NCBI GenBank assembly: GCA_013698215.1
Contig: JACCVJ010000535.1
Coordinates: 1 to 5,356, forward strand
Source: Tatlockia sp.
GTDB lineage: Bacteria; Cyanobacteriota; Cyanobacteriia; Cyanobacteriales; Chroococcidiopsidaceae
Reading direction: 5' to 3'
Length of the DNA: 5,356 nt
Below are positions 1 through 5,356 of the stretch, in pieces. The notes beneath the pieces are model-generated. The model searched no databases. It was not told the DNA's origin and was given only the letters and a program-made list of their open reading frames with translations. Position numbers and translations under genes: made by a program. Numbering within the stretch: position 1 is the stretch's first letter; each line of letters opens with the position of its first letter.

Positions 1-320
1 TGGCACTGCGCCAAAATTTTCAAACTCTACCCGTACCCCCCGCATCTCAAAGCGTAGAGCAAACAATTCAACAGGTATTTGGCAAAATAGAAAAACGCCG
101 CCAGTATCGCTCGTTGAAGTGGGCTGGCGCGGCAGTGGCGGCGGCAGTTATTGCGGCAGTATCAAGCGTTATTCCTGGTCGTCAGGTGCTACAGATGGCG
201 AATGTAAGCAATCAGGCAATCCGCACAGAAGAAAAGTTATTAGTTGCCTTAAATACTCCCTTAGTTGAACTTCCCGAATCTGCCTTTGAACTGCAAAAAG
301 CCGCGCCACACAAGCAATAA
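1..320 (+). CDS. Anti-sigma-factor-like single-pass membrane protein, C-terminal part (5' end outside window)
   Basis: The frame beginning at base 3 is open from the window edge to TAA 318-320, giving 105 visible residues, so the TTG at 114 is only an internal codon. Seen: a soluble stretch with the phrase TIQQVFGKIEKRRQYRSLKW (visible residues 21-40), then an Ala/Val-rich membrane helix at about 40-58, then about 47 polar residues ending in APHKQ. The basic cluster KRR just before the helix predicts a cytoplasmic N-terminus and a periplasmic tail. Family knowledge from memory: cyanobacterial anti-sigma factors often have an N-terminal cytoplasmic sigma-binding domain, a 'VFxxIDRR'-like linker, one helix and a tail with 'LxVALNxPxVEIP'; here the tail has LLVALNTPLVELP (79-91). 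The sigma-binding part and any partner sigma gene would lie upstream, out of view. Membrane topology is fairly sure; the anti-sigma role is inferred from resemblance alone. Confidence 0.55.
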   Translation, partial: ALRQNFQTLPVPPASQSVEQTIQQVFGKIEKRRQYRSLKWAGAAVAAAVIAAVSSVIPGRQVLQMANVSNQAIRTEEKLLVALNTPLVELPESAFELQKAAPHKQ

Positions 321-336
321 TCGGAAACTTTTATTA

Positions 337-376
337 AAAAAATAAGCTGTTAGAAATGGTTAGTAGCTTATTTTTT
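337..376. terminator. Probable bidirectional intrinsic terminator between convergent genes
   Basis: The arm AAAAAATAAGCT (337-348) is a perfect 12-base reverse complement of AGCTTATTTTTT (365-376). The 16-base loop can shrink to about 6 bases through mixed A-U and G-U pairs in + strand RNA. Because the arms end in A and T runs, a transcript from either strand gets a hairpin followed by U residues. It lies 16 bases after the + strand stop at 320, and its right arm covers the last codons and stop (368-370) of the - strand GGCT gene, as expected for a shared terminator at a tail-to-tail junction. The stem is AT-rich, with only two G-C pairs, so its strength is uncertain. Confidence 0.7.
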
Positions 377-766
377 GCTAGTCCACCAGCCATTGCTAAT
401 CAAAACACCGTTATAAGCATCAATTTGTTGTTGGTTCATACCATAAACCCATGCTTTACCCAAGGAATTAAAGTTTGGGTTGTAAACTTCTATTTGGTGT
501 CGCTGGTAGAGGTTTTGGCTAATTGGTTGGTTGGGATCGTAAATTTCTAATTCGTCTAACGTTTGTAAAACTGTAGTGTCGCCAAACGTCAGTACATAAC
601 CCCAGACAAGATAAGATTCGGGAAATATTGCTGCTGGATAACCCATCGGTAAGTCGTATAATTTACCGTACGCGATCGCTTCAATTACTTCTAGAGCTTG
701 AGTGCAATAGAGAGGGTAATTTCTTTCTCCTGGCTTCAAAGTGCCGTACACAAAAACTTTTAACAC
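368..766 (-). CDS. Gamma-glutamylcyclotransferase-like protein (AIG2/GGCT fold, YtfP type)
   Basis: This 132-residue protein has the length of a single-domain GGCT-fold protein. Seen: the N-terminal strand FVYGTLKPG (residues 5-13) carries the YGTL substrate-loop signature. LDELEIY (70-76) fits the family's LDxxE motif, making Glu74 the likely general acid/base. YQRHQIEVY (87-95) fits the usual 'YxRxxxxV' strand, and WVYG (106-109) is the closing strand. Known members release 5-oxoproline from gamma-glutamyl peptides or gamma-glutamylamines, but many bacterial single-domain members have no known substrate, so no pathway is assigned. There is no signal peptide or membrane helix, so it should be cytosolic. 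The start is GTG 764-766, whose first base is the last base of the upstream gene's TAG stop; with no clear ribosome binding site, translational coupling is likely. The stop lies within the terminator hairpin. Confidence 0.87.
   Translation of the reverse strand: MLKVFVYGTLKPGERNYPLYCTQALEVIEAIAYGKLYDLPMGYPAAIFPESYLVWGYVLTFGDTTVLQTLDELEIYDPNQPISQNLYQRHQIEVYNPNFNSLGKAWVYGMNQQQIDAYNGVLISNGWWTSKK
672..679. repeat. HIP1 palindrome GCGATCGC
   Basis: Perfect octamer within the GGCT coding region; the adjoining bases extend it to CGCGATCGCT. Confidence 0.9.
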
Positions 767-1302
767 TATTGACCATTCGAGCGTTCAAGCAATTTTGCTA
801 AGGAGATTTTTAGCTCATCAAACTGTTGTTGATGCTCAATTAGCAAACTTTTAAGTTCGACAATTTCGTGTTCGCGTAATAAATTCATTTTGTCGTGCAG
901 TAGCTCAATTTCTAATTCTGCTTTGAGATTAACTTCAGAATCGTGTCTAGCATCTTTGCGATCAATATTTGCTTGACGATTTTGGCTCATCATGATGATC
1001 GGTGCAGCGTAAGCAGCCTGAAAAGAAAGCATTAAATTCAGCAAAATAAATGGGTAAGGATCCCAGTGGCGGATAAAAGCCGTCACATTCAGGCAAACCC
1101 AAATAAATAACAAAACGCTCTGAATAATAATAAAACGCCAAGAACCCATTGTGGCGGCAACAGAATCCGCAAGATGCTCTCCTATAGTTGGTTTTTGGGA
1201 TGGCGGATGTTGGGAGGGTCTGTTTTCTCTGAGTCTGAGGAGTAGTTGATACTCTTCAGGACTAATTCGCGCTCTTAGAGGTCTTTTATATTTAAGATGC
1301 AC
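766..1302 (-). CDS. DUF1003 family two-helix membrane protein
   Basis: The protein has 178 residues. Order of parts: a basic N-terminus (1-40, with KYKRPLRAR), an amphipathic lead-in GEHLADSVAATMGSW (41-55), membrane helix 1 at about 56-77, a short loop with WDPYPFILLNL (80-90), helix 2 at about 84-105, then NRQANIDRKDARHDSEVNLK (108-127) and a charged, Leu-rich likely coiled coil to about 175. The phrases SWRFII, DPYPFILLNLMLS, QAAYAAPIIMMSQNRQ and 'HDxEVNLKAELEI' are the DUF1003 hallmarks. The family is widespread in bacteria and its biochemical function is unknown; both termini are probably cytoplasmic. The start is GTG 1300-1302. An in-frame TAG at 1318-1320 with no start codon between leaves little choice at the 5' end, although no good Shine-Dalgarno is seen. 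The TAG stop (766-768) overlaps the GTG of the downstream GGCT gene by one base, so the two are almost certainly co-transcribed. Confidence 0.9.
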   Translation of the reverse strand: MHLKYKRPLRARISPEEYQLLLRLRENRPSQHPPSQKPTIGEHLADSVAATMGSWRFIIIQSVLLFIWVCLNVTAFIRHWDPYPFILLNLMLSFQAAYAAPIIMMSQNRQANIDRKDARHDSEVNLKAELEIELLHDKMNLLREHEIVELKSLLIEHQQQFDELKISLAKLLERSNGQ

Positions 1303-1504
1303 TTTTGAATTGCTCGCCTACTTGAGTTGAAAGTGTGTTCGCAGTAACTTTCTCCTTAGTCGGCTTCGGTTACACTACGATCGCCAGAAAAAGAATGAAA
1401 AAACTATTTTAATATCTAATTTATCCAACCTTAAATATAACTGCTGGCGTGATTGAGCTAGAAAACTTGCGATTATCTAAATTGAAGTAGTAATTTGATT
1501 ATGA

Positions 1505-1512
1505 GCGATCGC
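1505..1512. repeat. HIP1 palindrome GCGATCGC
   Basis: Perfect octamer in the middle of the divergent intergenic region, about 170 bases ahead of the leuS start. Confidence 0.9.
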
Positions 1513-1599
1513 AATTAGGGAAATCTCTATCAAGCAAGGGTTAAGATAAATATTTTCTTGAACTTAGACGGATTGCCATTGCAAGTCAAGATTGAAATA

Positions 1600-1628
1600 G
1601 GCACATCAGGGCAATCTGAGATTGTGCC
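1600..1628 (+). promoter_or_regulatory. Possible RNA hairpin in the leuS leader
   Basis: GGCACATCAG (1600-1609) can pair with CTGA (1616-1619) and, after a 3-base bulge, TGTGCC (1623-1628), giving 10 base pairs around the loop GGCAAT. Two other pairings compete for the same bases: GATTGCC (1571-1577) with GGCAATC (1610-1616), and CAATC (1612-1616) with GATTG (1620-1624). No U-run follows, so it is not an intrinsic terminator. If the leuS transcript starts upstream, this would be a leader structure ending 37 bases before the Shine-Dalgarno. The pairings are seen directly; a regulatory role is speculation. Confidence 0.3.
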
Positions 1629-1649
1629 ACAATAACGAAACACCAATGC

Positions 1650-1657
1650 GCGATCGC
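1650..1657. repeat. HIP1 palindrome GCGATCGC
   Basis: Perfect octamer only 8 bases upstream of the leuS ribosome binding site. Confidence 0.9.
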
Positions 1658-1665
1658 TTCAAGTC

Positions 1666-1670
1666 AGGAG
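1666..1670 (+). promoter_or_regulatory. leuS ribosome binding site AGGAG
   Basis: AGGAG lies 7 bases before GTG 1678, a normal spacing, but only 1 base before TTG 1672, which is too close. The site therefore decides in favour of the GTG start. Confidence 0.8.
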
Positions 1671-1677
1671 TTTGTTT

Positions 1678-4233
1678 GTGGAGTCCCGTTATATTCCCGC
1701 AGTCGTAGAGGAAAAGTGGCAGAAAAGTTGGGCAGATATTGGCTTAGACCGCACCTCTACAGATGAAAGTAAGCCAAAATTTTATGCTCTCTCTATGTTC
1801 CCCTATCCATCGGGAAGCTTGCATATGGGTCACGTCCGTAATTATGTAATTACAGATGTAATTGCTAGACTCAAGCGGATGCAGGGTTATCGCGTACTGC
1901 ATCCGATGGGATGGGATGCTTTTGGACTCCCGGCGGAAAATGCAGCAATTGAGCGGGGTATTCCTCCTCAAGAGTGGACGTATCAAAATATTGCTCAGAT
2001 GCGGAGTCAGTTGCAACGGCTGGGGTTGTCGATTGACTGGGAAAAAGAAATCGCAACTTGTGCGCCAGAATATTACAAATGGACGCAGTGGATTTTCTTA
2101 CAGTTTTTTCAAGCTGGGCTTGCTTACCAAAAAGAAGCCGCAGTAAATTGGGATCCTATAGACCAAACTGTACTCGCCAACGAGCAAGTAGATAGTGCAG
2201 GAAAGTCTTGGCGCAGTGGCGCTATAGTTGAGCGTAAACTATTGCGGCAATGGTTTTTAAAAATTACCGACTACGCCGAACAACTGCTAAATGACTTAGA
2301 CAAGCTGACCGGATGGCCGGAGCGAGTTAAAACCATGCAGGCAAACTGGATTGGCAAATCTGTTGGTGCTTACCTAGAGTTTCCCATTGTTGGCTTAGAA
2401 GAAAAAATTGGCGTGTTCACAACTCGCCCTGATACCGTTTATGGCGTGACTTACGTTGTTTTGGCTCCCGAACACCCTTTAACAGCTAGTGTGACTACGC
2501 CAGAGCAAAAAGACGCGGTAGAAGCGTTTATTAAAGAAGTATCAAGTCAAAGTGAATTGGAACGCACGGCGGAAGATAAGCCTAAGCGGGGGATTCCTAC
2601 CGGGGGGATAGCGGTTAATCCTTTTACGGGTTCAGAAATCCCGATTTTGATCGCCGATTACGTGCTGTACGAGTACGGTACAGGGGCGGTGATGGGCGTA
2701 CCAGCCCACGATGTGCGAGATTTTAAGTTTGCTAAAGAAAAGCAACTGCCAATTCAAGTAGTAATTGTGCCACCAGGGACAGTAAAAACATCGTCTAAAA
2801 CCTCTTTAAAGGCAGCGTATACAGAACCAGGGATAGTAGTCAATTCTGGCGCTTTTGAGGGGATGGACTCTGTAAAAGCGATTGGTGCGATCGTTCAGTA
2901 TGCCGAGCAAAAAGGCTACGGTAAAGCAAGAGTACAGTACCGCCTGCGGGATTGGTTGATTTCAAGGCAACGCTACTGGGGCGCACCAATTCCGATTATT
3001 TATTGTCCTAGTTGTGGCGCTGTACCTGTACCAGAACAAGATTTGCCTGTAAAATTGCCTGATGATGTCGCTTTTACTGGGCGCGGCGCTTCTCCTTTGG
3101 CACAATTAGAGAGTTGGGTAAATGTACCTTGTCCAACTTGTAGCCAGCCTAGCTTGCGAGAAACAGACACGATGGATACTTTTATTGATTCTTCGTGGTA
3201 CTTCTTGCGCTTTGCTGATGCGAAAAATGACCAAGAAGTTTTTGCTAGTGCCAAAACTAACGATTGGATGCCTGTAGATCAATATGTAGGCGGCATTGAA
3301 CACGCAATTCTACATTTATTGTATTCGCGGTTTTTTACTAAAGTATTGCGCGATCGCCAACTGATTAACTTTGATGAACCTTTCCAAAGCTTGCTTACTC
3401 AAGGCATGGTACAAGCGGTTACTTACAAAAACCCCGTTACTAATAAATATATTCCCTCTGCCTTGGTAAATGAGACAGAGCCAAAAGATCCCCAAACCGG
3501 GGAAGAATTGGAGGTTTTCTACGAGAAGATGTCTAAGTCGAAATACAACGGCGTAGCACCAGAAGATGTAATTGCTGAATATGGCGTAGATACCGCCCGG
3601 ATGTTTATTTTATTTAAAGCGCCCCCCGAAAAAGATTTGGAATGGGATAAGGCGGATGTTGAAGGGCAATTTCGTTTTTTAAATCGGATTTGGCGGTTGG
3701 TAAGCGAGTTTGATGGGGCAATATGCACTGGAAACGGTAACTTGAGCAAGCCCGAAAAAGAACTACGCCGAGCAATTCATACAGCAATTAAGGAAATTAC
3801 CGAAGACTTAGAAGGCGAATATCATCTAAATACGGCGGTTTCGGAATTGATGAAATTAAGTAATGCGATCGCAGATTCTAAATGTTTTGACTCCCCTGTA
3901 TACGCGGAAGGGATTGAGACACTAATGCAGCTACTTGCACCTTTTGCGCCCCATATTGCCGAGGAATTGTGGCATTTGAGCGGTAAAACAGGTTCAATTC
4001 ATGAGCAAACTTGGCGTACTTATGATCAAGATGCTTTAATCGCCGATGAGATGACGCTAGTAATTCAAATCATGGGCAAAACTAGAGGCACAATTCAAGT
4101 TCCCGCCCAAGCGGATAAACAGGCGTTAGAAAGTTATGCCCGTCAGTCGGAAGCAGCCCTACGTCATCTTGAAGGCAAGGTAATTAAAAAAGTAATTGTT
4201 GTTCCGGGAAAATTGGTTAATTTTGTAATTTAA
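1678..4233 (+). CDS. leuS: Leucyl-tRNA synthetase
   Basis: This cytosolic class I synthetase attaches leucine to tRNA-Leu and removes wrongly charged amino acids. At 851 residues it is full length for a bacterial LeuRS. Seen, numbered from GTG 1678: the HIGH motif as HMGH (49-52) after MFPYPSGSL; the CP1 editing domain with threonine-rich TTRPDT (248-253) and HDVRD (344-348), where Asp345 fits the conserved editing aspartate; RLRDWLISRQRYWGAPIP (422-439); a zinc-binding module with Cys443, 446, 485 and 488; DTMDTFIDSSWYF (497-509); the KMSKS loop (617-621) after a short leucine-specific insertion; an alpha-helical anticodon-binding domain; and a C-terminal domain ending KKVIVVPGKLVNFVI. No catalytic or editing residue is obviously missing. 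The start is GTG because of the AGGAG spacing and because cyanobacterial LeuRS usually begins MESRY. TTG 1672 would add two residues; an in-frame TAA at 1633-1635 excludes longer forms. Its stop overlaps that of the opposite methyltransferase gene. Confidence 0.98.
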   Translation: MESRYIPAVVEEKWQKSWADIGLDRTSTDESKPKFYALSMFPYPSGSLHMGHVRNYVITDVIARLKRMQGYRVLHPMGWDAFGLPAENAAIERGIPPQEWTYQNIAQMRSQLQRLGLSIDWEKEIATCAPEYYKWTQWIFLQFFQAGLAYQKEAAVNWDPIDQTVLANEQVDSAGKSWRSGAIVERKLLRQWFLKITDYAEQLLNDLDKLTGWPERVKTMQANWIGKSVGAYLEFPIVGLEEKIGVFTTRPDTVYGVTYVVLAPEHPLTASVTTPEQKDAVEAFIKEVSSQSELERTAEDKPKRGIPTGGIAVNPFTGSEIPILIADYVLYEYGTGAVMGVPAHDVRDFKFAKEKQLPIQVVIVPPGTVKTSSKTSLKAAYTEPGIVVNSGAFEGMDSVKAIGAIVQYAEQKGYGKARVQYRLRDWLISRQRYWGAPIPIIYCPSCGAVPVPEQDLPVKLPDDVAFTGRGASPLAQLESWVNVPCPTCSQPSLRETDTMDTFIDSSWYFLRFADAKNDQEVFASAKTNDWMPVDQYVGGIEHAILHLLYSRFFTKVLRDRQLINFDEPFQSLLTQGMVQAVTYKNPVTNKYIPSALVNETEPKDPQTGEELEVFYEKMSKSKYNGVAPEDVIAEYGVDTARMFILFKAPPEKDLEWDKADVEGQFRFLNRIWRLVSEFDGAICTGNGNLSKPEKELRRAIHTAIKEITEDLEGEYHLNTAVSELMKLSNAIADSKCFDSPVYAEGIETLMQLLAPFAPHIAEELWHLSGKTGSIHEQTWRTYDQDALIADEMTLVIQIMGKTRGTIQVPAQADKQALESYARQSEAALRHLEGKVIKKVIVVPGKLVNFVI
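3350..3357. repeat. HIP1 palindrome GCGATCGC
   Basis: Perfect octamer inside leuS, where it encodes part of the LRDRQ segment. Confidence 0.9.
3865..3872. repeat. HIP1 palindrome GCGATCGC
   Basis: Perfect octamer in the 3' part of leuS, where it encodes part of NAIADS in the anticodon-binding domain. Confidence 0.9.
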
Positions 4234-5356
4234 CCTAACCAGTATTTCCTTGCTTGGCAAGCCTCAAAGCGCAGTAGTTCCAAATCTCCCAGAGCGATCG
4301 CGCTTTGCGGTACAACGGGCGTTGCGCCTAAAGAAGTAATAATTTTTCTCCCAATAGCTTGTGCTAATAGTGGAGGGACAGAATTACCTACTTGTCTAAA
4401 TCCATGCCATTTAGTTTGATGTAGGCGAAACCAGTCAGGAAAAGAATGCAGCCGCGCCGCTTCCCTTACAGAAATTACTCGCGGTAAAATTGGGTGAATT
4501 GGGCGCGGGGATGTATAGCTACCGCGATCGCTGCCAGTACCAGCGCGTAAGGTATGGCATAGTCCATTTAAGTCCAAACGGCGCAAATGGCTAATTGGTT
4601 CGCGTTGATTGGCGCTAGTAGCTGCAAAACGGGCTATGGAAGTTTGGTTGTGTTGAGTTTGCATGGAACTTGTTAACAATTGCGGGTTCCATAAACGAGG
4701 ATAAGCCAAATAGTTAGATTCGCGTAAAATCTTCGCGTATAAGCTAGTTCTTTGCTCTAATTGGACTAACTGCTCGGCACTCAACAGGACTTGATCTGTG
4801 GTTCTAAGTTCGGGAAAACTGTCTAAATCGGGCAAGTCCGCGATCGCATCGATAACTTTAACAGGATATTTAGTTATGGGTTTAGGAAAATAAACTTTAA
4901 TTCCTGCTTGTGCGCCGCAAAAAAATAGTCTTTTGCGTCTTTGAGGTAAACCAAAATCTGCCGCATTTAAAATTTGCGCTCTGCCATGATAACCATTTTG
5001 CTGAAACTTATTTTTAAGTTGGCTCAACCAAGTTTTGTGTTTCCCGGTTGCCATTCCTGGCACATTTTCCATCACAAAATAGCGCGGATTTAGCTCAATT
5101 ACTAGACGGCAAAATTCTAATACTAGGTGATTGCGATCGTCATTTAACAAACGTTTGCCCATAATTGAGAACCCTTGACACGGTGGCCCGCCGAAGACTA
5201 GATCGATTTGTCCATCCCACGGCGTGTGGCAATAGTGAGCAAACAAACTTTTTAAAGCTGCTTGTCTAATAATATCGGCGGTTAATTGAGTAATATCTTC
5301 GCAGATTACTTCAGTGAGGGGAAAATTGAATTTATAGGCGCAAGCATGAACTGGAT
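4230..5356 (-). CDS. DNA (cytosine-5)-methyltransferase, N-terminus outside window; probable CGATCG-specific type
   Basis: This enzyme transfers a methyl group from S-adenosylmethionine to carbon 5 of cytosine in a specific DNA site. The frame is open to the window edge and shows 374 residues; TTG 5246 is internal, because the residues before it (PVHACAYKFNFP, EVICEDITQLT) are typical MTase sequence following motif I. Seen, numbered from the first whole codon at 5354: motif III-like EDI (19-21); motif IV GGPPCQGFS (55-63) with catalytic Cys59; motif VI MENVPG (95-100); motif VIII QRRKR (138-142); a variable target-recognition region at about 185-290 with HTLRAGTGSDRG (267-278) and SPRPIHP; motif IX REAARLHSFPDWF (297-309); motif X QVGNSVPP (321-328). 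Only motif I and the N-terminus are missing, by truncation at the window edge. The phrases from HTLRAG to QVGNSVPP recall M.Ssp6803I-like cyanobacterial enzymes that methylate CGATCG; that specificity is inferred from memory. No restriction endonuclease follows it; leuS converges on its 3' end. Confidence 0.93.
   Translation of the reverse strand, partial: PVHACAYKFNFPLTEVICEDITQLTADIIRQAALKSLFAHYCHTPWDGQIDLVFGGPPCQGFSIMGKRLLNDDRNHLVLEFCRLVIELNPRYFVMENVPGMATGKHKTWLSQLKNKFQQNGYHGRAQILNAADFGLPQRRKRLFFCGAQAGIKVYFPKPITKYPVKVIDAIADLPDLDSFPELRTTDQVLLSAEQLVQLEQRTSLYAKILRESNYLAYPRLWNPQLLTSSMQTQHNQTSIARFAATSANQREPISHLRRLDLNGLCHTLRAGTGSDRGSYTSPRPIHPILPRVISVREAARLHSFPDWFRLHQTKWHGFRQVGNSVPPLLAQAIGRKIITSLGATPVVPQSAIALGDLELLRFEACQARKYWLG
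4294..4301. repeat. HIP1 palindrome GCGATCGC
   Basis: Perfect octamer in the variable C-terminal tail of the methyltransferase gene, coding on the - strand for part of SAIALG. Confidence 0.9.
4524..4531. repeat. HIP1 palindrome GCGATCGC
   Basis: Perfect octamer in the target-recognition region of the methyltransferase gene, coding on the - strand for part of GSDRGS. Confidence 0.9.
4840..4847. repeat. HIP1 palindrome GCGATCGC
   Basis: Perfect octamer in the methyltransferase gene just after motif VIII, coding on the - strand for part of DAIADL. Confidence 0.9.

Larger units (their letters stand above)
1303..1671. other. Divergent intergenic region between the DUF1003 operon and leuS
   Basis: These roughly 370 bases must carry promoters for both directions. 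They are AT-rich around 1385-1440 and 1465-1500 and hold two HIP1 octamers and an extra CGATCG core at 1378-1383. I see no convincing -35/-10 pair on either strand; weak -10-like strings such as TAAGAT at 1542-1547 lack a matching -35 box. No tRNA, convincing small gene or recognised riboswitch is apparent. The last 100 bases before leuS contain self-complementary segments, listed separately. Confidence 0.6.

Noticed and set aside
114..320. A 68-residue gene starting at TTG 114
   Set aside because: The frame is open back to the window edge with continuous family-like sequence, so 114 is an internal leucine codon of a larger truncated gene.
356..550. A + strand ORF of 64 codons, opposite the GGCT gene
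   Set aside because: It lies almost entirely antisense to a well-supported gene, starts inside the terminator hairpin loop and resembles no known protein.
1352..1357. AAGGAG on the - strand as a ribosome binding site for the DUF1003 gene
   Set aside because: No start codon follows at a usable distance, and an in-frame TAG at 1318-1320 separates it from the GTG at 1302.
1395..1412. Tiny ORF MKKLF as a leader peptide for leuS
   Set aside because: It has five codons with one Leu, no ribosome binding site, and no attenuator hairpin with a U-run downstream.
1646..1708. A 20-residue ORF (ATG 1646) overlapping the leuS start in another frame
   Set aside because: No ribosome binding site precedes it, its first codons are dictated by the HIP1 site, and it has little leucine, so it does not look like a leader peptide.
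1744..3749. Several ORFs of 60-95 codons in other frames inside leuS, on both strands
   Set aside because: All are fully contained in a clear leuS gene, have no recognisable domains and are expected shadows of its codon pattern.
4252..4262. GCTT-GGC-AAGC as a terminator for leuS
   Set aside because: The stem is only four pairs, it has no U-run, and it lies inside the methyltransferase coding region.

Overview
The window looks like ordinary chromosomal DNA of a cyanobacterium. It has eight perfect copies of GCGATCGC, the HIP1 palindrome typical of many cyanobacterial chromosomes. Its leucyl-tRNA synthetase matches the cyanobacterial form as I recall it, and the base composition is moderate. 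I cannot resolve the genus. No transposon, CRISPR array, tRNA, rRNA or clear phage signature is visible.

Layout: (1) Positions 1-320, + strand, hold the 3' end of a gene for a single-pass membrane protein, most like a cyanobacterial anti-sigma factor. (2) A 12-bp perfect inverted repeat at 337-376 sits between this gene and the next and probably terminates transcription from both sides. (3) Positions 1302-368, - strand, hold a two-gene operon. A DUF1003 membrane protein comes first, followed by a gamma-glutamylcyclotransferase-like (AIG2/GGCT fold) protein; the stop and start codons overlap by one base (TAGTG). (4) Positions 1303-1677 are a divergent intergenic region with two HIP1 sites, a possible RNA hairpin and the leuS ribosome binding site. 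(5) Positions 1678-4233, + strand, are a complete leuS. It most likely starts at GTG 1678, not at the TTG six bases upstream. (6) From 4230 to the window end, - strand, runs a C5-cytosine DNA methyltransferase that is cut by the window edge. Its frame stays open past the TTG at 5246, which is therefore not the true start.

The genes do not form one obvious pathway. leuS is housekeeping; the DUF1003/GGCT pair is a small co-transcribed unit of unknown role. The methyltransferase has no restriction enzyme on the one side that can be seen, and it resembles the cyanobacterial family that methylates CGATCG, the core of HIP1. The most interesting idea here is therefore a probable HIP1 methyltransferase inside HIP1-rich DNA. 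I see no convincing evidence of a new multi-gene system. All three genes whose 5' ends are in the window appear to use GTG starts.
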